Source: Cristatella mucedo
Lineage: Eukaryota > Bryozoa > Phylactolaemata > Cristatellidae
Length of the DNA: 64,000 nt
Direction: 5' to 3'
Assembly (NCBI GenBank): GCA_009760855.2
Contig: WPIO01000009.1
Location: 2,232,501 to 2,296,500, forward strand
Part shown: positions 24,320-36,205 of the stretch, in pieces
Numbering within the stretch: the first letter of the stretch is position 1
How the letters are laid out: each line of letters begins with the position of its first letter
Translations under genes and position numbers: made by a program
Notes under the pieces: model-generated
The model's database searches: none
Told to the model about the DNA's origin: nothing
The model's input: only the letters and a program-made list of their open reading frames with translations

Positions 24320-27072
24320 AAAAAAAGTTTTTTTATTCAAACATGAGCGTCGGTTCTCGGGTCTCTGTGGATCCTGCCTGCCGGACGCGGCGGTTCGCGT
24401 TCGTTTTCCGCGGCTGTACCGTAAACCAACCTGCTAATTGCATGCAAAATCTTTACTTCGTGCCTTTGACGCCCGTAAATATCGATCGTGCTAGTGAGTG
24501 TCATATCTTTTTATTATAGCCAGTCTTCTACAGCAGAATGATGTGAATTATGACAGAGTCGTCGAATGCTGTAACATTGCTATCGACAACCAGCCGAATA
24601 ACGTCAAAGCTTATTATCGAAAGGGCATGGCTCTCTACGAAGCCAATAACTATGAAGAGGCGCTGAAGGCTTTGCTTGCCGGAAAGAGCGTGTGCGGTCC
24701 AAATGCCGAAGCCAGTAAGTCGTGAGACACGATTCATGAGATACGTCCATGCGATTTTGCTTTGCTGTGTAGACCTCTTTGACCACGGAGGCTGCAGCCT
24801 TTTTAATTGCACCGGATGCCCGATTGGTGCCGTTTCTGATGTTCGCCTTGCTCGGAACTACCAAACGTGTGGATGGCAGAAGATTGACCGGCCACATGTC
24901 GTGGCTCACGGGCGATTTTAGATTTGCAATTATGTGCAGGGTCGGTATCTTGCATCGGTAATACCAACGGTGCTCGTGGTTTCGGTCTTTGAAGCTTTGT
25001 ATTGGTGAGCTGGGGCTGGAGCAGTGCCACGTGAGCTTTGCAGATGCTGCTGGTCGGCTGCTTGCGTGGAGCTAGTGCTCCTGGGTAATGGCATCTTGCT
25101 CTTCTTCACGACCGAATTGCCGGTCACTCCTCGTACGACCGGGTAGAGCTGATAGCTGCCTTTTGACTACTCGAGAGGACAGGGTGCTATGCTTGTTTTC
25201 ATCCCTCCCTGCCGTCATGAGAGACAATATATAAGTCACATCGTAAGAGAACTTAATCTCTATCCAGGTGCTTTGCATATACCACGGGGCTCGAGCCCAC
25301 GACCTTGGCCAGATCTTGGTTGGGGCGAGCACCATAACCAGGATTAGTGGTAACCTATTTAAATTAATGGCCCAACCCGTGGGGCCCCACCCACTGGGGC
25401 ACGGCAGCAGGGCTGGCAGGCTACAAGTCGGCTTCGGGCAGGGTGTCACCAGCTTGCACCCCTCCGTAACGAATTCCTCGCAACACCCGTACAAGCCTTC
25501 CGATATTGTGCTGGACATGTTATATCGGCTTTTCCTTGTGCCCTCGTGGCACAAAATATTCCGTTGACTGATCTAAAGAGAGTGCAGCTACGGAGAGATC
25601 AACCAGTTATAAATAGACAAGTCTGCGTCAGTCAGACATCATTATAAATAGACAAGTCTGCTGCACCTTAGTTGCAAGTATGATCCAAGCACTGAGCACC
25701 TAGTGCACTTAGACCCTGTTTGCCATAGCTGCCGAGAGCGAGGCCTGACTACCTTTCGCCTTCAAGGACTAATGGTCTCTCAGTCATGATACTTCGGTGA
25801 ATCTAACTTTGGTTATGCAAAATTACTTAAATTAATTCATTACATTTCCTATAGATGTCTCAAAATGATGCCACATACCTAGCTGTAGCTGCCATCCTGT
25901 TACACCCATCAACATGCTGCAATTGACCCTTAAAGTCAAATGTCGTGTTGCATTCAGCACTGCATTTGGGATCTCAGTATTAGTGAAGACAGGCTTTTTT
26001 ATCGTGCCCACTGTGGGTAATACACTGTATTGCTTGCTGTAAGGTAAGTCTTTTTGCATAGTTGCATAGGAGCTTTTCAGCACCTATTGCTTGTGGCATT
26101 CATGCCTGAGTTTGAGTAGAGTAGCTTTCTGTGTGCCATTCGGTCATGAAAATTTGCTCATGATATGCTTAGCTTGCCGAAATCAACTTGACCCTTCTTA
26201 CCCAAAAGAGGATAGTGAAAATAATAAAACACTAATAGCGTGCAAAGCCTAAAATCTTTTCAGTCGGTGGGGGGCACTTGTGCCTGAATGAAGCTTGGTT
26301 GCAGATCAGCAGCTGCAGGTCATATTGTGCCTTTCTGCTGCCTGATTAGCTCCTATCTGCTGCATGGTAGCTCAGTGACCTGCCATTTAACTGGTGATTA
26401 TAACCCCTGGGGAGTAATTCAGTGCTCAAGTACAGGCTATCATCTTGATCACTCCAAGCTTCTTGGTTTGTGAGATCGTGGTGTGAGTCTGGTAGTTTCA
26501 ATAATGGGGCTCTAATGGTTATTGATACGATGTGGAATTAATTTACTCATAATTGGATGGCTACATCTACATAAGGAAAAGAACACAAAAACAAAAGGCT
26601 AGGGACCTTCTTATTACACTCAACTCCTTACATTTCTGGTGTAATAGCACCTGATGGCCCTCTAAGCTAATCGGATGCCTCTGCAATTGTAGCTTAGAAT
26701 TGTTTTGCTCTTGGTTCAACCAGTGCATGAGTTACCTGACTATCAAAGTTCAGACCGAGCTGCTTATAATTTTGTTTTAGTCTTTACTCGTCTGAAGTGC
26801 TCTTTTAGCTGCTGAAGATGCTTTAATCAAAAAAAAAACAATCTGTTGTCTGAAGCTGCATGTCCCACTGTACATGGATATCATGTGTCGAAGGTGTTTG
26901 CCATCGCATGCCTTAGGTTTCTTGAACTGTTTTTCTTTTACTAGGACAGCCCATAGACAAATACGTTGCATTGTGTCACAAGGCCATGCAGCAGCAAGAC
27001 CAAAAGCTCAAGGAGACCTACAAGCACATGTTTGCCGGTATATCGCAAGACACTGTAGGCAAAGCCACCTAG
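23833..27072 (+). CDS. TTC9-like: TTC9-family tetratricopeptide repeat protein
   Basis: TTC9 proteins are small three-TPR adaptors; some relatives bind HSP90-type chaperones or the cytoskeleton. Three exons join in phase. 23833-24121 starts MSAYGLDG, has the first TPR (QAQQFKDKGNELYGNKSYA; SYHRALLMLRG) and ends CNCNLA with A split G|CC. 24520-24714 carries SLLQQNDVNYDRVVECCNI and the second TPR (VKAYYRKGMALYEANNYEE). 26945-27072 has DKYVALCHKAMQQQDQKLKE, YKHMF and a stop. The order HRALLxLRG, NLAxxLLQ, NYxRV, AxYRxG, then a C-terminal YxxMF is diagnostic of TTC9. Total is 203 codons, slightly longer than TTC9C. The ATG at 23833 is the first in frame. Intron 1 contains a (GT)n array. A donor at 27038 and an in-phase exon at 27356-27420 offer an alternative C-terminus. 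Confidence 0.9.
24248..24318. repeat. (GT)n microsatellite in TTC9-like intron 1
   Basis: About 35 GT units, uninterrupted. ORFs reading CVCVCV are artefacts. Confidence 0.98.
25230..25365 (-). mobile_element. tRNA-derived SINE (family B) in TTC9-like intron 2
   Basis: The tail GAGAACTTAATCTCTATCCAGGTGC resembles the resident LINE 3' end. It is followed in reverse complement by a tRNA-like head with GGGCTCGAGCCCACGACC and ending AACCAGGATTAGTGGTAACC. Same structure as 27579-27852. Confidence 0.8.
25366..26944. other. Remainder of TTC9-like intron 2
   Basis: Contains a 28-bp direct repeat (ATAAATAGACAAGTCTGC) near 25608-25665. Otherwise no element recognised. Confidence 0.35.
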
Positions 27073-27355
27073 GTACCTATGATGATCGACTTGCAAGGAC
27101 ATGAATCGGAGTGAACAGGTTTTCGTGGCCATGTATTGTGATGACTTATGTCCTTACTGTTGCTGAAATAGGCTCTTCTGAGCTTGTCGTATATTGGTTG
27201 TGCTTGGCTTTTGCATCTTTATTGACCCATCATTAGTGTTGATTTATTCTCAACCGTGTATGGTTTCCCATAATTAATCACTTTCTGTTTATTGATGTAT
27301 AAATGATCTTTACGAAAGTGCATTTTTACTTTCTTGCATTGTCATCTCTGGACAG

Positions 27356-27453
27356 AGGCAATGCAAGATTACAACAAAGCATTGAAGAGTGACTCGTCAA
27401 CCAAGAACAGCCTCTGGTGTGTGAGTAGTCACCATCCACTCCATAACTGTTGA
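27356..27453 (+). other. Candidate alternative terminal exon of the TTC9-like gene
   Basis: Follows CTCTGGACAG and joins in phase with a possible donor at 27038 (GCCG|GTATAT), giving MFAEAMQDYNKALKSDSST. It either ends at a strong donor GTGAGT (27421) or reads through to a stop at 27451-27453. The peptide looks protein-like, but the main isoform already has a stop at 27070-27072. Confidence 0.35.
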
Positions 27454-27521
27454 CTTTCCTGCAACATCAAGTAGCATTCGAGCACACATACTCGGTCCTC
27501 ATACGATGGGTTTTTATTCTT

Positions 27522-27578
27522 GCTCTTAATAATAGTAATAAGTTTTGCCTAGCACCGTAGTCGAACTTAATCTCGATT
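27522..27578 (-). mobile_element. LINE 3' tail fragment interrupted by SINE
   Basis: AATAATAGTAATAAGTTTTGCCTAGCACC, then CGAACTTAATCTCGATT is the reversed LINE tail, cut off where the SINE at 27579 begins. Confidence 0.6.
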
Positions 27579-27713
27579 GCTGGTTTAGTTCAGCAGTTAA
27601 GGTGCTTGCCCCGACCAAGGTCTGGCTGAGGTCATGGGCTCGAGCTCCGAGGAAAATGTGAAGCACCTGAATAGAAATTAAATTCTCTTGGAGCGCTATA
27701 CAAATGAATTATT
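27579..27713 (+). mobile_element. tRNA-derived SINE (family B), copy 1 of a tandem pair
   Basis: The head begins GCTGGTTTAGTTCAGCAGTTAAGG (A-box side) with B-box-like GGGCTCGAGCTCC. The tail AAATTCTCTTGGAGCGCTATACAAATGAATTA resembles the LINE 3' end. Confidence 0.85.
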
Positions 27714-27716
27714 GCC

Positions 27717-27852
27717 GGGCTGGTTTTGCCCAGTGGTTAATGTGCTCGCCCCGACCAATGTCTGGCCGTGGTCGTGGACTCGAGCCCTGTGGTATATATC
27801 AAGTGCCTGAAGAAATTAAGTTCTCTTGAGGTGCTCTATAAATGAATTATAT
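27717..27852 (+). mobile_element. tRNA-derived SINE (family B), copy 2 of a tandem pair
   Basis: Same order as the adjacent copy: GGCTGGTTTTGCCCAGTGGTTAATG head, GGACTCGAGCCC box and AAGTTCTCTTGAGGTGCTCTATAAATGAATTA tail. Head-to-tail with copy 1, sharing ATTATT at the junction. Confidence 0.85.
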
Positions 27853-27861
27853 TTTTTTATA

Positions 27862-28240
27862 TTGAGGCACTTTACAACTCACTGCAAGAGAATCTATAAC
27901 CGAAGGCTGATGACATGCACGTTATCTTCATTAGACCAGCATGCGAAAGTGCACAAGAAGACACTTTAGGACTGCCCTTTATTAGGGCCTCCTGGTTGGT
28001 TAGCCTTTTGCTAAATGATGCACAGGTAAGCACGAAAAGCACATGGTAGCCAAAAAGGAAGGCCGCGAGACACCGAAAGCAAGTTCTAGACTTGCGGTGT
28101 ATAGGAACTGAAGGCCTGATCATTAAAAGAGTTTCAGTTTGGTGACAGGAATGGCACCAGACGAGTGGAAGCCAATGAGCAAGAAGTTAAGTAGCTAGGT
28201 GCAAACGCGATAAGCGACCTGGTGGCCAAGATCGTGCTTG
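27862..28240 (-). mobile_element. LINE 3' fragment, old
   Basis: Begins GAGGCACTTTACAACTCACTG (reversed tail) and contains GGTGTATAGGAACTGAAGGCC, matching the GAGCATATGAACTAAATGCACG region of better copies. Strongly diverged. Confidence 0.55.
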
Positions 28241-28264
28241 ATAGGGAACCAGTTAGCTCAGAAA

Positions 28265-29828
28265 GAAGTAATAATAATTATAATAATAATTCACTTGATA
28301 AAGCGCACTCCGAGAACTCAATCTCTCTCTAGGCGCTTTACATTTGCTGTAAAGTGAAATGCAATTGAATGGTAAGTAAAATCATGCTTGAAAAACAAAC
28401 GAAATGAATAATATGGTTAGGGGTGACATGCACAGGGTCAGCATGCAAATGTGGTTAGTGGCAGCATGCACAGTGTCAGCACGCATAAGCACATCAAGGA
28501 CGAATCACAGGGACCCACTAAATGCTGTCCTAAATAGGTGTGTTTTTAGGTTCCTTTTAGATGTGGTCAGGTCAGGGGATGTTCTGACGCAGGTCGGGAG
28601 GCAGTTCCAGGCTTTGGGAGCATATGAACTAAATGCACGGTCCCCAAAGGATTTAAGGTTTGTATGAGGTATTTCTAGACTGTTGGATTCCGAAAAGTGG
28701 GTGGTACGATGCTTGGCCTGATGGGGTAGTATATCTGACAGATAGGCTGGAGCCATAGAATGAAGGGACCTAAAAGTGAGCGACACAACCTTGAAGTCAA
28801 TCCGTTGCTTGACTGGTAGCCAGTGCAGGTCGGCGAGAAGTGGAGTAATGTGGCAACTGCGACGCTCACGACAGACAAGCCTAGCTGCAGAGTTTTGCAC
28901 CAGCTGCAATCGCCTGATCGCACATGCTGGTAGGCCAGTAAGCAGTGAGTTGCAGAAGTCGAGACGGGATGTCACGAATGCATGGACCAACTTAGACGTG
29001 GTATCTTTATCTAAACAAGCCCGAATTTTAGCAATGTTATGAAGCTGAAAATAGGCGGATTTGACTGTGGAGCTGATATGGTCGTCTAACGAGAGGTCAC
29101 TTTGGAATATGACACCTAGATTTCGAGCTGATTCAACTGGAGATGTGCTGGAAGAGCCAATTTTGAGAGTCAGCCTTTCCAATCTCTGGATCACACTGGG
29201 TTTGCCCATAACTAGTAAGTTAGTTTTATCATCGTTAAGTTTCAGAAAATTTGCTGCCATCCATGTGCGGATGTCATCAATGCATGCAGCTAGTGAGTTT
29301 AGAGATTTGAGGTGCTCGAAGGCTGTGAGGGATCAAAGCAAAGGTACAACTGAGTGTCATCTGCATAGAAGTGAAAGCCTAGATTGTGCTTGGCAATCAC
29401 ATCAGCAAGAGGCAGAGTATAAACCGTGAAAAGAACCGGACCTAGCACTGAGCCCTGAGGTACTCCATATTTCAGAGGTACTTCAGATGATCTTTGTCCA
29501 TTCACGTCAATACTCTGGAGTCTCCCACTGAGATAGGACCTGAACCACTGCAGAGCAGTGCCAGTGATGCCCAGGCGAGATGAGAGGCGCTCTAGAAGAA
29601 CTTTGTGATCGATGGTATCAAAAGCTGCCGAAAGATCAAGCAAAACAAGCAGAGACACTCTACCCATGTCTGCATTCCTAAGTAGGTCGTTGTATACCCG
29701 AAGCAATGCTGACTCTGTGGAGTGATTAGCTCTAAAGCCAGACTGGAACTTACTAGCAAGGTGTGAGGTTTCGATATACGAGTTCAGCTGGTCCGCCACG
29801 ACCCGTTCGAGTGTCGTGATTTGGTGGG
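28265..29828 (-). mobile_element. LINE (CR1/L2-like), RT domain to tail, one main frameshift
   Basis: Best-preserved RT region in the window. The (AAT)n tail and 3' UTR occupy 28265-28500. The frame at 29832-29299 carries LLDLSAAFDTIDHK (motif A), YGVPQGSVLGPVLF (motif B) and FYADDTQLY (motif C). After a frameshift near 29300, the frame at 29260-28505 continues with the thumb and C-terminus (HITPLLADLHWLPVKQRID; AFSSYAPKAWNCLPTC) to the natural stop. The endonuclease half is missing; at 29830 the sequence switches abruptly to a different, more diverged LINE. Confidence 0.95.
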
Positions 29829-29832
29829 GCAT

Positions 29833-30730
<898 letters not shown>

Positions 30731-30757
30731 CTTAGGTCATTTTAAACCAAACCCATG

Positions 30758-30813
30758 CAGTTTCTTCGGAATTTTTAGCTCCACGCAGTTTCTTCGGAAT
30801 TTTTAGCTCCACG
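30758..30813. repeat. 28-bp direct tandem duplication
   Basis: GCAGTTTCTTCGGAATTTTT plus AGCTCCAC occurs twice head-to-tail. Confidence 0.85.
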
Positions 30814-31740
30814 TTCCTCTGCAAGATATTGACAATGAATGCATCCCCTCAATCGAGCAGCAACCTGGGACGGGATTGGTACAGATAACCTGTCGTTCAA
30901 TTTGACTAGTGACAAGTGCATTGCCGGCAGCTGAGGGTTAAGGGTTACACCACAGGATTGTCATTTTATGTGAGCGACGATTTCGTCGTGAGCATACGAG
31001 GAACGTTAAACTTGATCAGCATTTTTACTGTCAGGTAATCTATATTCAGCTGATTGTAAGAGTTGGTGGATTTATATTAGCTGAATTAACAGTCAAATTA
31101 AAACACCTGTTGACAATGTAACCAAAGGCTGCAACATAGCTTCTTTGAAGCAGTTCGACTGGTAAATGTAACAGAAGTATGTAGCATGCCAGGATTCGGC
31201 TTGCTCACGTAACTGGAAACTTTAAGCTAATGCCTCGAGTCTGCCTATTGAGTAACATAGTCTCGATAGCTCAATCGGCAAGCACTAACCAGTAGCTCAA
31301 GTTTGGGGATCGCTCGAAGCAAGATGTCGGCACTCAGTCTCACTGCAGGCGGCCTTCGGTTGTTCTGTAGTTTGAGCGGATTCATCGATAAAATGTAGAG
31401 CTGCATAATTTGCAGCATAATAAACATCGTCATCAGGAAAATACATATCGTGCCACGGACGTACCTCATGGTCCCGCATATTCACCCCATACCCTGCTAA
31501 TTTTCGAATATATTTGAGCTGGCAGGTCCTGAGTAAATTTAAATTGTCATCCCTCATCTAAAAGTTCCTTATGTGGCAGGTTACCACTGCTCCTAAATTT
31601 CTGCACTGCACTTAAATGTACTATGTATTCCTTGGGCTGCTCACTGTGAGGATGAGTTCATACCCATTGTTACCGGGATTCTGATAAGCCATGGGATATG
31701 ATGAGTTCTGCTGTTCCATAAGTTATTTTTCTAGGTGGTC
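30814..31740. other. Intergenic; one exon-like minus ORF
   Basis: The minus ORF at 31557-31465 reads MRDDNLNLLRTCQLKYIRK and NMRDHE between an upstream ACTTTTAG and a strong donor GAG|GTACGT. No family recognised. No other feature. Confidence 0.3.
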
Positions 31741-31747
31741 AACGTCA

Positions 31748-34700
31748 CTTAATAATAATAATAATAATAATAATGCACTTCATAAAGCACCCTCAGAGAA
31801 CTCAATCTCCTTCTAGGCGCTTTAGATTTGCTGCAAAGGGAAATGCAATTAAATGGTAAGTAAAATCATGCTTGAAAAACAAACAAAATGAATAATATGG
31901 TTAGTGGTGACATGCACAGGGTCAGCATGCAAATGTGGTTAGTGGCAGCATGCACAGTGTCAGCACGCATAAGCACATCAAGGACGAATCACAGGGACCC
32001 ACTAAATGCTGTCCTAAATAGGTGTGTTATGAAGTTCTTTTTTAAATGTGGTCAAGTCAGGAGATGTCGTGACGCAAGTGGGGAGGAAGTTCTAGGCTTT
32101 GGGAGCATACGAACTAAATGCTCGGTCTCCAAAGGATTTGAGGTTTGTACGGTTTGTGAGGTATCGGTAAACTATTGGATTCCGAAAAGCGGGTGGTACG
32201 ATGCTTGGCCTGATGGGGGAGTAGATCTTAGAGATGGGCTGGAGCCAAAGATTGAAGTGACCTAAAAGTGAGCGACAAAACCTTGAAGTCGATCCGTTGT
32301 TTGACTGGTAGCCAGTGCAGGTCGGCGAGAAGTGGTGTGATGTGGCAAGTGCGACGCTCACGACAGAAAAACCAAGCAGCAAACCGAGTTTTACACCATC
32401 TGTAATCGCCTGTTTGCACATGCCGGTAGGCCAGCAAGCAGTGAGTTGCAGAAGTCAACACGGGATGTCACAAATGCATGGACCAACTTAGACGTGGTAT
32501 CCTTATCTAAACAAGCCCGAATTTTAGCAAGGTTATGTAGCTGAAAGTAGGCAGACTTGACCGTGAAGCTCATGTGGCCGTCTGGCGAGAGGTCACTTTG
32601 GAACATGACGCCTAGATTTTGAGCTGATTCAACTGGAGGTATGCTGGCAGAGCCAATTTTTAGCTTCAGCCTTAACAGTTTCTGAATCGCATTGGGTTTG
32701 CATATAACTGTAAGTTAGTTTTATCATCGTTTAGTTTTAGAAAATTTGCTGCCATCCATGTGCGGATGTCATCAATACATGCAGCAAGTGAGTTGAGAGA
32801 ATTCGAGGTGTTCGGAGGATGGTAGGGATCAAAGCAAAGGTATAACTGAGTGTCATCCGCACAGAAGTTGTTGTTTGGCATACGGAATGCTGGCCCAGAA
32901 CAACGCCGACGGTTTATTGTACAAGGCACGGAGCAGCAAGACGCACGACTGCCTTCGCCCCCTTCTCACACTAGAGTCTCCTTCCACTCCTCCGGTTGAT
33001 CCCGATGATTAATCGAGGACCACAACTGTGCAGCGGCCGATCCTGATGGGAATCCACCATCTGGCCACGGTTACCGGCCAGTGTCCATGCCACATCACAG
33101 GCTCATTAGAGGAGCCGGCCTACACTCAAACTACAGAAGTAAAAGCCTGGATTGTGCTTGGCAATCACATCAGCAAGAGGGAGAGTATAAACCGTGAAAA
33201 GAATCGAACCTTGCACGGACCCCCGAGGTACTTCATATTTCAGAGGTACCTCGGATGATCTTCGTCCATTCACGGCAATACTCTTGAGTCTGCCACTGAG
33301 ATAGGACCTGAACCATTGCAGAGCAGTGCCAGTGATGCCCGGGCGAGATGAGAGGCGCTCTAGAAGAACTTTGTGATCGATGGTATCAAAAGCTGCCGAA
33401 AGATTGAGCAAAACAAGCAGAGACACTCTACCCATGTCTGCATTCCTAAGTAGGTCGTTGTACACCCTAAGCAATGCTGACTCTATGGAATGATTAGCTC
33501 TAAAGCCAGACTGGAAATTTCTAGCAAGGTTCGAAGTTTCACATGAGTTCAGCTGGTCCGCCACGACCCGTTCCAGTGTCTTTGATAGAAATGGTCGAAG
33601 GGAGACTAGGCAGTAGTTGTTCAAGTTCTTTTGGTCTAGTGTTGCTTTCTTGAGAAGAGGCATGACTACAGCTTTTTTGAAAGGTGCTGGGACATGATCT
33701 GAGGCTAATGACATTAATCGTGTTAGTTATGCATGGCAGCAGCAGATCAATGCAACGTAAGGGCTCGACAGTGGGAATAGGGTCCAGAGGACTTGTCTTC
33801 TTTGATTGGGATATGAACTTCAGGACGAGAGCACTAGTTACCTGCTTAAATGAAGACATCGAGGTGCATCCAGGAATTAGGGAACATTATTCTAGGGGGA
33901 TGTTGTCATCGCAGGGATGGACTCGCTGATCTTGTCTATCCTGCACAAATAATCGAGAAAAGCGATCGGCTAGATCATCACAAGGATCATCGGGTAACGA
34001 GCTAATCTGAAAGCGGTTGAGGAGATGGTTGATCGTCGACATCAGCATTTTTGGATTGTGCATCTGTGATTCAACAATGTTTCAATAAAAGCTAGACTTT
34101 GCCTTTGCTAGGATCGATTGGTACGACCTACAGTAGTCTTCATATGCCTGTCGATGGACAGTCAGTCCTGATCTTTTGTATGCTTTTTCAAGCTTGCGCT
34201 TAGTAGACCTGGCTAGTTTATTGTCTGTGGTAAACCATAGTCCGCCTGGGCGAGGGCGCACAATTTGCTTTGTCAGAGGTGCAAACTCGTCGAGCGTGTC
34301 AGCTAGTGTCGTGTTGTAGCTATCTACCAATGCTGATAAATCGGAGGGAGGACTGAGCAGCAGAGGCGAAGCAGATATTCTCGTACGGACAGCATCGATG
34401 TCAAGGGTCTTGAGGTTTCTCAATTCACAGGTTATTTTAGAGGAGGTGGGCACACACTGTGGATTGAATGAGATTTGCATGTGGTCAGATAAGCAGGATT
34501 TGGTAATAATTGGTGATGACAAGGTGCAGTTGTAGGAGAAAATCTGGTCGAGTGTGTAACCCTTGATGTGGGTAGGGCCATGCACATGAGCCACAAGAGA
34601 CAATGAGTCAGTCAATGCACAAAATGCAGTGCTGACGGCGTCAGATGTTATCTAAGTGAACGTTGAAATCACTCATAACGAGGAAGGATCGATGTCTTGC

Positions 34701-35390
34701 ACGCAGAATCGAAATGAGATCGGAGAAATCTGAGATAAAGGCAGATTTGGTACCTGGTGGGCGATAGACTACTGCCACTATCGGTAGCTTCTTTTCGGAT
34801 GAGACCAAGACAATTGATTCAAAAGACTGCTTCGAGGGTATTGCAAATGGCTTGAAGTTGAATTTCGAGCGCACGACAGCAACTCCACCTCCAGTTTTGA
34901 TTGATCTAGGAGTGTGAAAGAATAAGAAACCCGCTGGGTAGCGTCTTTAATTGTCGGGCAGTTTATCGATTTTAGCCAAGTTTCAGTTAGGGCGAGCAGG
35001 TCGATACCATTTTCAGAAATAAGGTCGCTTATTACCAGAGGTTTATTGCACATTGAGCAAGGATTCCAAAGGCAAGCGTTAAGTCTGGCCGATGTAGTTA
35101 TATAACCGGCCCGATGACCACTAAGTTAGAGAGATTCGCAGAGAAGCATGTGGGGGAGCGTGCTGAACGGTTCGAGACATGCTAGGAATACCAAACGAGC
35201 GGGTACTCGGCGGAGCTGCCGGTTTCGGCCACTGCGGCGGCTCCGGGGTGCTTTTCTTTTGTTAAGGCATAGTTCACGAATCTTAGCAACAGCATTAATA
35301 TCTAGAAATACATTTGATCCACGATGACGAAGCGATAACAGCTGCTGACGATCATAACTAACACTTAGTAGTGGCTTTTAGATAATTCAC
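31748..35390 (-). mobile_element. Near-full-length LINE (CR1/L2-like), frameshifted, interrupted by a solo LTR
   Basis: Longest copy, about 3.4 kb without the LTR. From 5' (right): N-terminal leader near 35350 (YDRQQLLSLRHRGSN); APE endonuclease with LISENGIDLLALTETWL (about 35000), VAVVYRPPG (about 34770) and SDFNVHLD (about 34650); linker at 34615-34082 ([10 protein letters not shown]); RT at 33859-33106 with NLSAAFDTIDHK; YADD region near 32850 mutated to CADD; C-terminus at 32610-32040; 3' UTR and (AAT)n tail at 31748-31850. Multiple frameshifts and altered motifs (EVPRGSVQGS in place of GVPQGSVLGP) make it non-autonomous. The 5' end is approximate. Confidence 0.92.
32864..33140 (-). mobile_element. 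Solo LTR with 5-bp target-site duplication
   Basis: A 267-bp insert (32869-33135) interrupts the LINE RT region. The related copy at 29370 lacks it. It begins TGTTGTTTGG and ends AACTACA on the plus strand (TG...CA ends) and is bordered by GAAGT at 32864-32868 and 33136-33140. On the minus strand an AATAAA lies about 55 bp from the 3' end, as expected for an LTR polyadenylation signal, so the LTR is probably minus-oriented. No internal retrovirus-like region is present. Confidence 0.8.
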
Positions 35391-35509
35391 CTGCGATTTT
35401 CCACATCAGTACTTCAGTACATGAAAGTCAGACTGCCTCTGAGAGGGTGGATTCCCAAAGTAGGTAGAGACTAATCCCCAAATGCAATTTGTAAAGCCAC
35501 GGTCAGTCA

Positions 35510-35710
35510 GCTAATTTAACAGCCTCCCATGAGCCAAAAAAGTACAGGGCAGCCCATTCAACTGCCTCATTTATATAGTAGCAGAAGCTTAAGGTTCTAT
35601 AGCCCAGCTTGAAGATGGCAATAAATGTGTGCATGCAGCAGGACTCAAACCCATGACCGTGAAGAGTAAGCACCTTACCCTAGTAGATGCCTTATGAATT
35701 ACACTGTCAA
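35510..35710 (-). mobile_element. tRNA-derived SINE (family A), diverged
   Basis: Tail-like AGCTAATTTAACAGCCTCCC, body CAGCAGGACTCAAACCCATGACC (inverted B-box side) and AGTAAGCACCTTACCCTAGT. A second tail-like piece lies at 35555-35595, so two insertions may be nested. Confidence 0.65.
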
Positions 35711-36040
35711 TAGATATATTCACTGTTTCATTTCGAGGCGCCTCGAAATACTCCTTCTGCACGACCTCGTGTGGACTGCTTTAGCATTGCAACTTAAGCA
35801 GACTATCAGCTTATATGCGTAGCTGGTGTCAGAGCGGCAGCTGCAGTCTAGTGCTTACCAACTCCTATCACTAGCTTACCATTATGCCCAGTGCTGGAGG
35901 CTGGGGTTGATAACAATGCTACCTAAAGTACCAAATATTAGCACATCATCGGTGGTTAATGGATGCCTCTTATTACGAAGTCTCAGGACTGTGTCTTCAT
36001 TGTCTTGCCCTTTACAGCACATGTCAAGTGCCTTGAAGAA

Positions 36041-36205
36041 GCCGTGATGGTAAGGTGGTTGCTTTTCACGACCTCGGCCCCGAGGTCGTGGGTTCGAATC
36101 CTGCGGTGGGCGATCCTGCATTGCTGCTGCAAGCGGTGGTGATACCCCTACAAGCTCTTCTGTCGCTATACAAAAGAGGCTGTTGAATCAGATAGTACTT
36201 TTTGT
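36041..36205 (+). mobile_element. tRNA-derived SINE (family A), left arm of palindrome
   Basis: GCCGTGATGGTAAGGTGG head (A-box partly deleted), CACGACCTCGGCCCCGAGG, B box GGGTTCGAATCC, body GGTGGGCGATCC and tail ACAAAAGAGGCTGTTGAATC. It gives the family consensus well. Confidence 0.9.

Noticed and set aside
24175-24519. ORFs with CVCVCV repeats as a gene
   Set aside because: Artefact of the (GT)n tract within the TTC9-like intron 1.
32864-33140. Domesticated gene or exon in the LINE insert
   Set aside because: The insert has LTR-like ends, TSD and a polyadenylation signal and no ORF of note.
36063-36110. Functional tRNA gene
   Set aside because: B box is good but the acceptor and anticodon arms do not form a proper cloverleaf; several copies with the same body and tail show it is a SINE head.
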